Source of the DNA: Myxococcales bacterium
GTDB lineage: Bacteria; Myxococcota_A; Polyangia; Nannocystales; Nannocystaceae
NCBI GenBank assembly: GCA_020633295.1
Contig: JACKDW010000002.1
Coordinates: 372,001 to 436,000 of the forward strand
Direction of reading: 5' to 3'
Length of the DNA: 64,000 nucleotides
Below the pieces are notes generated by a model. It made no database searches, had not been told where the DNA came from, and saw only the letters and a program-made list of their open reading frames with translations. Below are positions 29,484 through 37,827 of the stretch, in pieces; the first letter of the stretch is position 1; each line of letters opens with the position of its first letter. The position numbers and the translations under genes were made by a program.

Positions 29484-31160
29484 ATGCGACGATCGACGCG
29501 GTCCAGCGTCCACGCTCGACCTCGGCCGCTGCTCGGGCTGGGGCTGCTCGCGCTCGCCTGCGGCGGCTCGACCGGGACAACCGACGACGCGAGCGACACG
29601 GCGGACACGGCGGACACGGCGGACACGGCGGACACAGACGACGCCCCGGCCGCGTTCGCGTGCGCCGTCGACCGCGGGTTCCCCTACCCGCCCGGCGTCG
29701 GCTACGTCGGCGTGCACGCGAACGCGCAGAACAACGACCTGGTGCCCTGCGCGCTGCCCTCGACGAGCTGGGCGGAGGGCTGGCACGCGCTCGCGGGCCG
29801 CGGCGTGGCCCAGCCCAACACCTTCAGCCCCGACGGCGCGACCACCTACGTGACCGCGAGCGCGCCGGCGCCCGGCGACTGCAGCGTGTTCGCGCTCGAC
29901 GTCGAGACCGGCGCGCAGCGCTGGTGTCACGCCTTCGGCGGCGCGATCGCGTCTTCGGTCGAGGTCGACGAGCGCGGCGACCTGTTCCTCGCGGCCGGCG
30001 ACCGCGTGATCTCCTGGGACGCCGACGGCCGCGAGCGCTGGGCGTACCAGCTGCCGGCGCTCGGGGACGCGGAGGCCGGCGCGACCGGGCTTCACCTCAC
30101 GCCCCAGGGACATGTCGCAACAGTCAGCGCCAACGGGATCGCGCTGCTGCTCGCGCGCGACGACGGCCGCGCGCTCGCCGAGCTCGACCTCGTGGCGAGC
30201 ACCGGCTTCGTGGTGCCGGCGCCGATCGCCTTCGGCGACGACCTCGCGTCGCTCCTGCCCGAAGCGGTCGCGCAGGACCTCCTCTCCCTGTTCGGCCCGA
30301 TCGGCGCCGGCGGCATGCTGGCCTCGTTCGCGGGCGCGAGCGGCAACTTCACCGACAACACGGTCGGCGTGAGCCCGGACGGCCGCGCGCTCTACGTCAT
30401 CGGCGGCGGACCCGACGAGGATCACGGCGCGCTGCTCCAGCTGCGGGTCGAGGGCGAGGACGACGCGCCCACGCTCGCGCGCGGCTGGTGGCTGCGGACC
30501 ACCGGCGGGAGCGCGTCGAGCCCGTCGATCAGCCCCGACGGGCGCTGGCTCAAGGTCAGCGACGGCAACAGCCTCGCCGGCTTCCTCGATCCGAGCAGCG
30601 TCGCCGCGACCGGCCACGTCGTCGATCTCGCCGCGTGCGACGCCAACACGGACACCGACCCGGACCCCGAGGTGTGCGCGGCGGCCCACGAGCTGCCGCT
30701 GCTCAGCGGCCCGGCGCTGGGCGCCTCGCCGGTGCTCGACGGCGCCGAGAGCTGGCACTGGGAGGTCCAGCTCGCGGCGCTGTTCGACGCGCCGTATCCA
30801 GATCTCACGCGCCACGACGGCGCCGAGCAGCGCCTCGCCGTGCAGCTCCCCGAGGATCGCCAGTGGACCTCGGTGCTCACGCTCACCGAGCAGCACGTGA
30901 TCGGCACGATGACCGCGCTGACGCCGTCGACCGAGCAGTTCCTCGGGATCACGCTGCCGAGCGTCGCCAGCTCGGAGCTGGTCGTCGTCCGCCGCGACAG
31001 CGGCGCGCTGGTGTTCCGCGCGCCGGTCACCGACGACGCGACCTCGACGGTGACGGTGGGGCCCGACGGCGCGCTCTACGTCACCCAGCTCGCGCTCGTC
31101 CACGCGCTCTCGGTCGACACGCGCCCGGTCGGCGGGCTGATCCGGTTTCGGCCCGCGTGA
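29484..31160 (+). CDS. beta-propeller-like lipoprotein inserted in the pst-phoU locus
   Basis: This 558-residue protein starts at ATG 29484. The signal peptide ends in a lipobox (GLLALAC). A repeated spacer DTADTADTADTADT (about 38-51) is made by a 9-nt DNA repeat. The mature part has recurring blade-like strands: FALDVETGAQRWCHAFGG, VDERGDLFLAAGDRVISWD, SPDGRALYVIGGGPD and VGPDGALYVTQLALVHAL. This suggests a PQQ-like/WD40-type propeller tethered to the membrane. No PQQ ligands or enzymatic motif are evident, so it may bind a protein or polymer. It interrupts the pst-phoU order on the opposite strand; whether it responds to phosphate is unknown. Confidence 0.72.
   Translation: MRRSTRSSVHARPRPLLGLGLLALACGGSTGTTDDASDTADTADTADTADTDDAPAAFACAVDRGFPYPPGVGYVGVHANAQNNDLVPCALPSTSWAEGWHALAGRGVAQPNTFSPDGATTYVTASAPAPGDCSVFALDVETGAQRWCHAFGGAIASSVEVDERGDLFLAAGDRVISWDADGRERWAYQLPALGDAEAGATGLHLTPQGHVATVSANGIALLLARDDGRALAELDLVASTGFVVPAPIAFGDDLASLLPEAVAQDLLSLFGPIGAGGMLASFAGASGNFTDNTVGVSPDGRALYVIGGGPDEDHGALLQLRVEGEDDAPTLARGWWLRTTGGSASSPSISPDGRWLKVSDGNSLAGFLDPSSVAATGHVVDLAACDANTDTDPDPEVCAAAHELPLLSGPALGASPVLDGAESWHWEVQLAALFDAPYPDLTRHDGAEQRLAVQLPEDRQWTSVLTLTEQHVIGTMTALTPSTEQFLGITLPSVASSELVVVRRDSGALVFRAPVTDDATSTVTVGPDGALYVTQLALVHALSVDTRPVGGLIRFRPA
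29595..29630 (+). repeat. 9-nt tandem repeat (GACACGGCG)x4 within lipoprotein spacer
   Basis: Four exact units encode the Asp-Thr-Ala linker just after the lipidated Cys. Unit changes keep the frame and would only alter the length of the tether. Confidence 0.8.
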
Positions 31161-31181
31161 CGGGGCGCTGACGCGCAGGAC

Positions 31182-31197
31182 ATGGCCGCGAGGCCAT
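31182..31197. terminator. short hairpin with GCGA tetraloop between convergent genes
   Basis: ATGGCC and GGCCAT pair around GCGA, a GNRA-type loop. It lies between the lipoprotein gene and pstB, which converge here. No T-run follows, so termination is only a suggestion. Confidence 0.35.
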
Positions 31198-31209
31198 ATC
31201 AACCGGCGG

Positions 31210-32037
31210 CTAGCCGAACTTCCCGGTGATGTAGTCCTCGGTCCGCTTGTTGCGCGGCGAGGTGAAGATCGTGTCGGTGTCCGAGAACTCGATGAGGTCG
31301 CCCGTGTAGAAGAACGCGGTCTTCTGGGACACGCGCGCGGCCTGCTGCATGTTGTGGGTCACGATCACGATCGTGTACGTCTCGCGCAGGCTGTGCATCA
31401 GGTCCTCGATGCGCGTGGTCGCGATCGGGTCGAGCGCCGAGCAGGGCTCGTCCATCAGCAGCACCTCGGGCTCGACCGCGAGCGCCCGCGCGATGCACAG
31501 GCGCTGCTGCTGCCCGCCCGAGAGGCTCACGCCGCGCTTGCCGAGGCTGTCTTTAACCTCATCCCACAGCGCCGCGCCGCGCAGCGCTCGCTCGACGAGC
31601 GCGTCGGCCTCGCCGCCGCGCGGGCGCACGCCCGTCAGCGTCAGGCCGGCGAGCACGTTGTCGCGGATCGACATCATCGGGAACGGGTTGGGCTTCTGGA
31701 ACACCATGCCCACGCGCCGGCGCACGAGCACCGGGTCGATGTCGCCGGCGTAGATGTCGACCCCGTCGAGCAGCACGCGGCCGTCCATGCGCGCGCCGGG
31801 GATGCACTCGTGCATGCGGTTCAGGCAGCGCACGAAGGTCGACTTGCCGCAGCCGGACGGCCCGATCACCGCGGTGATCTGGCGCGCCGGGATCGCCATC
31901 GACACCTTCTTGACCACGTGCGTGGCGCCGTACCACGCGTCGAGGTTCTGCACGCTGAGCTTCGCGTTCACCTCGGCGGCGGCGGGCTGGGTGGCGCGGT
32001 AGGGCCTGCGCCCCTCGGCGAGATCCGGGACCATCAT
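31210..32037 (-). CDS. pstB: phosphate ABC transporter ATP-binding protein PstB
   Basis: This is a roughly 275-residue ATPase of the high-affinity phosphate importer. Walker A is GPSGCGKST (about 60-68), the Q-loop is GMVFQKPNPFPMS-like, the signature SLSGGQQQRLCIARAL, Walker B LLMDEPCSALDP and the switch His in VTHNMQQAARVS. The extra leader (EGRRPYRATQPAAAE) is longer than usual. Three start codons (GTG-ATG-ATG) stand in a row. The first ATG is favoured by GAGGAG eight bases upstream. It is the last gene of pstS-pstC-pstA-pstB. Confidence 0.95.
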   Translation of the reverse strand: MMVPDLAEGRRPYRATQPAAAEVNAKLSVQNLDAWYGATHVVKKVSMAIPARQITAVIGPSGCGKSTFVRCLNRMHECIPGARMDGRVLLDGVDIYAGDIDPVLVRRRVGMVFQKPNPFPMMSIRDNVLAGLTLTGVRPRGGEADALVERALRGAALWDEVKDSLGKRGVSLSGGQQQRLCIARALAVEPEVLLMDEPCSALDPIATTRIEDLMHSLRETYTIVIVTHNMQQAARVSQKTAFFYTGDLIEFSDTDTIFTSPRNKRTEDYITGKFG

Positions 32038-32052
32038 CACGCGCGCTCCTCG

Positions 32053-32925
32053 TTACCGTGTCCGCCGCTGGAAGTAGTTGCGGAGGTAGATCGCCAGGCC
32101 GTTGAACAGCAGCAGCATGAGCAGCAGCAGCACGATGCCCGCGGCCGCGTTGAGCTTGAAGCCGGCCTGCGGGCGCCCGATCCAGTTGAAGATCTGGATG
32201 GGCAGCACGGTGAAGGCCGAGCGCAGCCCGTCGGGCAGGAAGTCGACGTAGGTCAGCGCGCCGAGCACGATCAGCGGCGCCGCCTCGCCGATCGCGCGCG
32301 CGATCGCGAGGATCGCGCCCGTCAGGATCCCCGGCAGCGACATCGGCAGCACGATCCTCCGGGTCACCTGCCAGCGCGTCGCGCCGAGCGCGAGGCCGGC
32401 CTCGCGCATGCCGAGCGGCACGGTCCGCAGGGCCTCGCGCGTCGAGAGGATGACGATCGGCATGACCAGGAGCGCCATCATCAGCGCCCCGGCGAGCAGG
32501 CTGCGGCCCATCGCCAGCGTGCGCGCGAACAGCTCGAGGCCGAGCAGGCCGTAGATGATCGAGGGCACGCCGGCGAGGTTCGAGATGTTGACCTCGATGA
32601 TCTGCGCGAGGCGCCCGCGCCCGCCGTACTCCTCGAGGTAGACGGCCGCGCCGACGCCGAGCGGCAGCGCGATCAAGGCGGTCAGGCCGACGAGGTAGAA
32701 GCTGCCCACGAGCCCCGCGAGCACGCCGGCGCGCTCGGGTCGGCGCGACGGGTAGCTGGTCAAGAACGCCCAGTCGAGGCGGCTGAGCCCGTCATAGACG
32801 ACGTCGGCCAGGAGCACGAACAGCAGCAGCAGCGGCAGCAGCGCGGCCGCGAGGCACAGGCCCGCGAACGCGCGCTCGAGCGCGCGGCTCGGCGGCTTCG
32901 CCTGCCCTGGGTCGAGCCCGGCCAC
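32053..32925 (-). CDS. pstA: phosphate ABC transporter permease PstA
   Basis: This 290-residue inner-membrane permease has six predicted spans. The cytoplasmic EAA loop is LGATRWQVTRRIVLPMSLPGI, which contacts PstB. NLAGVPSIIYGLLGLELF and RAIGEAAPLIVLGAL are characteristic PstA segments. The GTG start directly abuts the pstC stop codon (no intervening base), indicating translational coupling. The pstB start lies about 15 bases downstream. Confidence 0.95.
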   Translation of the reverse strand: MAGLDPGQAKPPSRALERAFAGLCLAAALLPLLLLFVLLADVVYDGLSRLDWAFLTSYPSRRPERAGVLAGLVGSFYLVGLTALIALPLGVGAAVYLEEYGGRGRLAQIIEVNISNLAGVPSIIYGLLGLELFARTLAMGRSLLAGALMMALLVMPIVILSTREALRTVPLGMREAGLALGATRWQVTRRIVLPMSLPGILTGAILAIARAIGEAAPLIVLGALTYVDFLPDGLRSAFTVLPIQIFNWIGRPQAGFKLNAAAGIVLLLLMLLLFNGLAIYLRNYFQRRTR

Positions 32926-33861
32926 TCAGCGCCCCTCCCGGAAGCGACGCGAGAGCCGCTGGCTCAGCAGGTTGATCGCGAAGGTCATGACGAACAGGCT
33001 CGCGCCCACGACGAACAGCGTCTTGTACTCGATCGTCCCGGTCGGCGTGTCGCCGAGCCCGATCTGGACCATGTAGGTCGTCATGGTCTCGACGCTCTCG
33101 CGCGGGTTGGCGGTCAGGTTCGGCTGCTGCCCGGCCGCGATCGCGACGATCATCGTCTCGCCGACGGCCCGCGAGATCGCCAGGATCACCGAGGCGGCGA
33201 TGCCCGAGAACGCCGTGGGCAGGACCACGCGGAACACGGTCTGCAGCTTGCCGGCCCCGAGCGCGTAGGCGCCCTCGCGCATGCTCTCGGGCACCGCGAA
33301 GATCGCGTCCTCGCTGAGCGAGCAGATCATCGGCATGATCATGATGCCCATGATGATCCCCGGGCTCAGCGCGTTGAAGCCGGCGAGGTCGGGGATGAAG
33401 CGCTGCAGCAGCGGCGTCAGCACGACCAGCGCGAAGTAGCCGTAGACGATCGTCGGCACGCCGGCGAGCACCTCGAGCGCGGGCTTGAGCAGGCTGCGCG
33501 CGCGCGGGGTCGCGAACTCGCTGAGGTAGATCGCCGCGAGCAGGCCGAAGGGCAAGGCGACGCCGATCGCGATCGCGGACGTGAGCACCGTGCCGGCGAC
33601 GAGCGGCCAGATCCCGAAGTGCTTGTCGACGAACAGCGGCGTCCAGCGCGTGTCGAGCAGGAACTCGGCGAGCGAGACCTCGGCGAAGAACGACGCGGTC
33701 TCGAACACCAGGACGCCGAGGATCGCGACCGTCGTGACGATCGAGACGACGCCGCAGGCGGTCAGCAGCAGCTCGATGACGCGCTCGCGCGCGTGCGCGC
33801 CGACGCGGCGGCGCATGTCCGCCACGTCGAGTCGCCCGCGCCCTGTCGTCTCGCCGCCCAT
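32926..33861 (-). CDS. pstC: phosphate ABC transporter permease PstC
   Basis: This 311-residue partner permease has a cytoplasmic N-terminal extension (about 1-28) before the first span (LLLTACGVVSIVTTVAILGVL). The PstC-type periplasmic segment FLLDTRWTPLF follows, then LEVLAGVPTIVYGYFALVVL and the EAA loop LGAGKLQTVFRVVLPTAFSGI. It starts at ATG 33861, 14 bases after pstS. Confidence 0.95.
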   Translation of the reverse strand: MGGETTGRGRLDVADMRRRVGAHARERVIELLLTACGVVSIVTTVAILGVLVFETASFFAEVSLAEFLLDTRWTPLFVDKHFGIWPLVAGTVLTSAIAIGVALPFGLLAAIYLSEFATPRARSLLKPALEVLAGVPTIVYGYFALVVLTPLLQRFIPDLAGFNALSPGIIMGIMIMPMICSLSEDAIFAVPESMREGAYALGAGKLQTVFRVVLPTAFSGIAASVILAISRAVGETMIVAIAAGQQPNLTANPRESVETMTTYMVQIGLGDTPTGTIEYKTLFVVGASLFVMTFAINLLSQRLSRRFREGR

Positions 33862-33875
33862 CGGATCGCCGGTCG

Positions 33876-34898
33876 TCAGCCCGCGAGCAGCTGCTCGGCG
33901 CTCACGCCGATCTTCGAACCGTCGCCGCCGAACACGGAGCCCGTCACGCGCTCCTTGTAGCGCTTGCGCGCGAGCTCGTAGACGCTCGCCGGCAGCGGGA
34001 TGTAGCCGACCTCCTGGGCCAGCGCGCCGCCGCGCTCGAGGTAAAACTCGACGAACTTCTCGACCGCCGGGCGCTTCACGGCGGCGGTCGAGACGTAGAT
34101 GAACACCGGGCGCGAGAGCGGCTGGTAGGTCGCGTCGGCGACCGTCTCGACCGACGGCGTGATCGGGCCGTCGCCGTTGCCGGGCACGCCGTCGTCCACC
34201 GGGATCACGCGCAGCTTGTCCTGGTTCTCCGCGTAGTAGGCGTAGCCGAAGAAGCCGAGCGCGTTCTCGTCCGAGCTGATGCCCTGCACCAGCACGTTGT
34301 CATCCTCGCTCGAGGTGAAGTCGCCGCGGCTCGCGTGCTCCTCGCCGACGATCGCCTTCGTGAAGTAGTCGTAGGTCCCCGAGTCGACGCCGGCGCCGAA
34401 CAGCCGCAGCGGCTTGTCGGGCCAGCCCTCGCGCACGTCGCTCCACTTCATCACGACGCCCTGGGCCGCGGGCGCCCAGATCTTCTTCAGCTCGTCGACG
34501 GTGAAGCTCTCGACCCAGGTGTTGCTCGGGTGCACGACCACGACGATCCCGTCGTAGGAGACCGGCAGCTCGATGTACTCGACGCCGGCCTGCCCGCAGC
34601 TCTCGACCTCCGAGGGCTTGATCGGGCGCGACGCGCCGGTGATCTCGACCTCGCCCTTGCAGAACTTCTTGAAGCCGCCGCCGGTGCCCGAGACGCCGAT
34701 CGTCACGCGCCCCGCGCCCTCGTTCTTGAACTCCTCGGCGACCGCCTCCGTGATCGGATAGACGGTGCTCGAGCCATCCACGGTGATCGCGTCCGCGCTC
34801 GCGTCCGCGCCGCCCTGCGCCTGGCCGCCGCCGCAGGCGGCCGTCATCAGCGCGATGGCTGTCGTCAGGAGCGCCAGCCCCGAATGCTTCGTTCTCAT
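33876..34898 (-). CDS. pstS: phosphate-binding lipoprotein PstS
   Basis: This 340-residue substrate-binding protein carries a lipobox MTAAC near residue 22, so it is probably lipid-anchored. The first phosphate-binding loop is ITVDGSSTVYPITEAV. GVSGTGGGFKKFCKGEVEI and TGASRPIK provide further ligands. FGAGVDSGTYDYFTKAI is the second conserved loop. It is first of the pst operon. A Pho-box-like direct repeat lies about 150-170 bases upstream of its start. Confidence 0.95.
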   Translation of the reverse strand: MRTKHSGLALLTTAIALMTAACGGGQAQGGADASADAITVDGSSTVYPITEAVAEEFKNEGAGRVTIGVSGTGGGFKKFCKGEVEITGASRPIKPSEVESCGQAGVEYIELPVSYDGIVVVVHPSNTWVESFTVDELKKIWAPAAQGVVMKWSDVREGWPDKPLRLFGAGVDSGTYDYFTKAIVGEEHASRGDFTSSEDDNVLVQGISSDENALGFFGYAYYAENQDKLRVIPVDDGVPGNGDGPITPSVETVADATYQPLSRPVFIYVSTAAVKRPAVEKFVEFYLERGGALAQEVGYIPLPASVYELARKRYKERVTGSVFGGDGSKIGVSAEQLLAG

Positions 34899-35050
34899 CT
34901 GTGCCACTGAGTTCCTCCGCGTGAGCGCTTGCGTCAGCAAACGTGCGCCTCCGAGCACGGGTGGGGGGTACCACTTGCGCCCGGAGTTGTCTGGCGTTTC
35001 GTCTGATTTCCGCGCGGGATTGTGCTCACGTCGCGTCATCGTCGCTCACG

Positions 35051-35067
35051 TGTCACGTGAATGTAAC
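35051..35067 (+). promoter_or_regulatory. Pho-box-like direct repeat upstream of pstS
   Basis: TGTCAC, five bases (GTGAA), TGTAAC: two half-sites at 11-base spacing, as in PhoB boxes (E. coli-type TGTCAT-N5-TGTCAC). It is followed by AACCAC. The same arrangement in the same orientation occurs upstream of the porin gene at 36837-36853. It lies between the porin stop and the pstS start, so control of pstS is likely. Confidence 0.6.
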
Positions 35068-35119
35068 AACCACACGAGACTACCCGCGCGGCCGAGCACG
35101 CGCCGTTGATCATTCCTAC

Positions 35120-36742
35120 CTAGTACGCGAACTGCAGCTGCAGCCGCACCGCGTCGGCGAAGCCGCCGTCGAGACCATCGGGCCGCTGGTGAAAGTAGTC
35201 GAGCTGGAGCTTGAGCGGGTGCCCGGCGAAGAAGTAGTTGATGCCGCCGCCGACCTCGTCCTTGTCGACGAGCGAGGTGTCCTCGCCGATCCCGCGCGCC
35301 TGGCTGTAGCGCGCGGCGAGCCCGAGACGTGTCCTCGGGATCAGGTAGCCGAGCTGCAGGGTCCAGCCGAGGCCGTCGCGCGGCGCGGTGATCGGCGCGG
35401 GCACCGTGACGCCTGACTCGTCGACGATGGTCGCGTCGCCGGGGTTGCGCTTCCCCCTGCGCCAGTAGAACTCGCCGAGCAGCGTCACGCCGGTCCACTT
35501 CAGCAGCATGTCGGCGGTGAAGTTGTGATAGTCGGTCGTGCCGCCGTCCTCGGGCGCGCTCCCGAGGATCCCGCGCGTCCCCTTGGCCTCGTCGAGGAAC
35601 GCGTACGCGGCGCCCAGGCTCAGCCGCGGCTTCGGGCTGCGCTTGAAGTCGACCTCGGAGTAGTCCTTGAAGTCGCCCATCGGCAGCACCTCGAGGCGCG
35701 CGAGATACATGAGCCCGCCCGCCTGCGCGTCGTCGGCGACGAGCGACTCGTTCTCGTAGTGATCGCGCCCCTCGCCCACGTAGAGGCCCGCGTAGTAGCG
35801 CAGGCGCCCGCCGAGGCCGAAGAGGTCGTTGGAGCGGATGTCGAGGCCGATGTCGCGATCGAGGTTGAACTCGCCGTTGGCGAGGCTGCGATCGACGAGC
35901 TCGAGGTCACCCGAGGAGATCACGCGCTGACGGCTGTAGGGGATCTTGTACTGACCGGCGCGCACCGTGAGGTCGCGGAGGTAGTCGAACTCGACGTACC
36001 AGGTCAGCAGCGGGCTCCGGGTCACGACGCCGTCGCGCATCCCGAGATCGCGGGGTGAGAACGCGAGCTCGAGCTTGTACTTGTTGTGCTCGCCGAACAC
36101 GTGCCCCTTGAACTGCACGCGCGCGCGCCGGAGCTGGAACGACTGCTCGACCTCCCGCGGCTCGCCGACCTCGGACACGACATCGACGGTCTCGCGCAGC
36201 TGCACGCGCAGCCGCGGCGCGATCATGAACAGCTTGTTCTTGCTCTGCAGCACGAGCCCGGTGCCGGGCTTGAAGTACGCCGGGCTGTCCTCGTCGAGCG
36301 GGTGCTTGGCGAACAGCAGCTGCTTGTCTTTCTCGGGCACGCTCGCCGGGTATTCGTCGTCCGCCGGCGCGGGCGTCGGCGGGACGCTCGCGCCAGCTCC
36401 CGGCGCCAGCGGAGCGGCCTGGGTAGTCGTCGACGCGGTGGCTGACGGCGCTGCGGACGACGATGGTGCAGGCGCGACGGATGGCGGTGCTGATGGCGGT
36501 GCTGATGGCGCGGCTGTCGCCGCCGGCGCGGCCGTCATCACCGGCGCGGTGGGCGAAGTCGCCGCCGGCGCGGCCGTCGTCGGCGCGGGCGCGGGCGCGG
36601 CCGTCGTCGCGGGCGCGGCCGTCGTCGGCGCGGTCGAGGACGTGGGCGAGGTCGTCGCCGGCGCGAACCTGGCGTGCGCGGCAGGAGCGGAGAGCGCGAT
36701 CCAGAGGCCAGCAGACAGGGCGAATTGCGTATTCAGAGCCAT
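35120..36742 (-). CDS. phosphate-selective porin OprO/OprP-like
   Basis: This 540-residue outer-membrane protein starts with a signal peptide (to about AHA, residue 24). A 100-residue Ala/Pro/Thr/Ser linker follows (about 27-135). The porin domain includes FMIAPRLRVQLRETVDV, SFQLRRARVQFKGHVFGEHN, YKLELAFSPRDLGMRDG, YLRDLTVRAGQYKIPYSR and RNPGDATI. The final strand ends VRLQLQFAY with a terminal aromatic residue as expected for a barrel. Family members pass phosphate or polyphosphate through an Arg/Lys-lined pore. The long low-complexity N-terminal linker is unusual and might span periplasm or peptidoglycan. It stands upstream of the pst operon with its own Pho-box-like site. Confidence 0.85.
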   Translation of the reverse strand: MALNTQFALSAGLWIALSAPAAHARFAPATTSPTSSTAPTTAAPATTAAPAPAPTTAAPAATSPTAPVMTAAPAATAAPSAPPSAPPSVAPAPSSSAAPSATASTTTQAAPLAPGAGASVPPTPAPADDEYPASVPEKDKQLLFAKHPLDEDSPAYFKPGTGLVLQSKNKLFMIAPRLRVQLRETVDVVSEVGEPREVEQSFQLRRARVQFKGHVFGEHNKYKLELAFSPRDLGMRDGVVTRSPLLTWYVEFDYLRDLTVRAGQYKIPYSRQRVISSGDLELVDRSLANGEFNLDRDIGLDIRSNDLFGLGGRLRYYAGLYVGEGRDHYENESLVADDAQAGGLMYLARLEVLPMGDFKDYSEVDFKRSPKPRLSLGAAYAFLDEAKGTRGILGSAPEDGGTTDYHNFTADMLLKWTGVTLLGEFYWRRGKRNPGDATIVDESGVTVPAPITAPRDGLGWTLQLGYLIPRTRLGLAARYSQARGIGEDTSLVDKDEVGGGINYFFAGHPLKLQLDYFHQRPDGLDGGFADAVRLQLQFAY

Positions 36743-36836
36743 TCTTGGCGCTCACAGAACATGGTTGAATGTACAGGTGAGAAGCGACGCGACGCGTGAC
36801 GCCTATGCACCACACATCGCGTCTTGCCAATGCGCT

Positions 36837-36853
36837 CGTCACTCATCTGTAAC
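36837..36853 (+). promoter_or_regulatory. Pho-box-like direct repeat upstream of the porin gene
   Basis: CGTCAC, TCATC, TGTAAC, followed by AAAACC. It is 95-111 bases upstream of the porin ATG and shares layout, orientation and flank with the pstS site. A further TGTCAC occurs at 36877-36882. PhoB-type control is inferred. Confidence 0.6.
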
Positions 36854-36970
36854 AAAACCGCGATTTGTTTCGCGATTGTCACAGGTGCGAACCAAGTTCG
36901 GGGAAGGCGGTCACGCGCGCGACACGTAACCCCGGGACAACCCCGCGGCGGCGCGTGCTCGCGAGGAGAT

Positions 36971-37756
36971 TTAACCTGCGCTCCGAGGCGCGCGCGGGAC
37001 CTCGCCCTCGCGCACCATCTCGCGAAGGCGCGACTCCATCTCCCGGGCGAACACGAGCCGCACGGTCGCCAGCGCGGCCGGGCGCAGCGCGGCGAACACT
37101 CGCTCGAGCCGCTCGGCTGTGGGCTCGCTGCCGAAGGCCTCGCCGCTGTGCTCGTTGAAGTAGCTGGCGAGCTCGCCGGCGGCGCTGCGCATGTGCGTCT
37201 GCATGATCATGAAGGCGCCGACGGCGAGCGGCAGGCGGATCCCGGCGGCCTCGAGCCGGAGGGTGACCTGCAGCAGCCCGGGGCTCGTGATCCGCCAGCG
37301 CTCGCCGACGCGCTGCACGAGCAGCGCGCGCTCGAGCTCGTCACGCAGGCCTGGCCGCCCCTCGTCCCCGAGCATGCGATGCAGCGCGCCGTCCGAGATC
37401 GTCTGGGGCGAGTCGTCGACCCACGCGGCCTGCAGCGTCTCCTCGATCCCGAGCCACTCGCCGAGGTCATAGCCGCCGGCGTCGATGCGGTTGACGAGCT
37501 CGGCGATCGCCCGGATCCGCAGGCCGCGATCCTTGAGCTGGCTGATCAGCTCGAGGCGCTCAACGTGCTGCTCGGAGTAGTAGGCGACGCGTCCGCGAAT
37601 CTCGGGCGGCATGAGCGCTCCGCGGGATTGGTAGTACCGGATCGTGCGCCCCGGGATCCCGGTCACCGCGGCGATCTGGTCGATCGTCATGGACTCCTGC
37701 GACCGCGCGCCCTGGTCGGTCAGACCCGCGTCATGGGCTCCAGACTGCTCATTCAC
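36971..37756 (-). CDS. MerR-family transcriptional regulator
   Basis: The protein has 261 residues from the GTG at 37756. The winged-helix segment is MTIDQIAAVTGIPGRTIRYY, then QSRGALMPPEIRGRVAYYSE and RLELISQLKDRGLRIRAIAEL, the standard MerR DNA-binding domain (about residues 23-95). The C-terminal half (about 120-261) is helical and matches no sensing motif I know: no clustered Cys for metals, and a Met/His patch FMIMQTHMRSAAGELASYF. The upstream neighbour on the other strand is a kinase-like gene 71 bases away, so the divergent promoter may be its target. It lies upstream of the porin gene on the same strand. Confidence 0.85.
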   Translation of the reverse strand: MNEQSGAHDAGLTDQGARSQESMTIDQIAAVTGIPGRTIRYYQSRGALMPPEIRGRVAYYSEQHVERLELISQLKDRGLRIRAIAELVNRIDAGGYDLGEWLGIEETLQAAWVDDSPQTISDGALHRMLGDEGRPGLRDELERALLVQRVGERWRITSPGLLQVTLRLEAAGIRLPLAVGAFMIMQTHMRSAAGELASYFNEHSGEAFGSEPTAERLERVFAALRPAALATVRLVFAREMESRLREMVREGEVPRAPRSAG

Positions 37757-37827
37757 GGGCTCACCCCTAGCACAGGCGGCTCCGCCCCGCTTGTCACGGG
37801 GATCACCGACATGCACACTCCTCCCCC

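Noticed and set aside
36460..36700. GC-rich repeated codons in the porin leader considered as an extra gene on the plus strand
   Set aside because: The plus-strand frame is Ala/Gly/Val low-complexity and is explained by the Ala/Pro/Thr linker of the porin on the minus strand.
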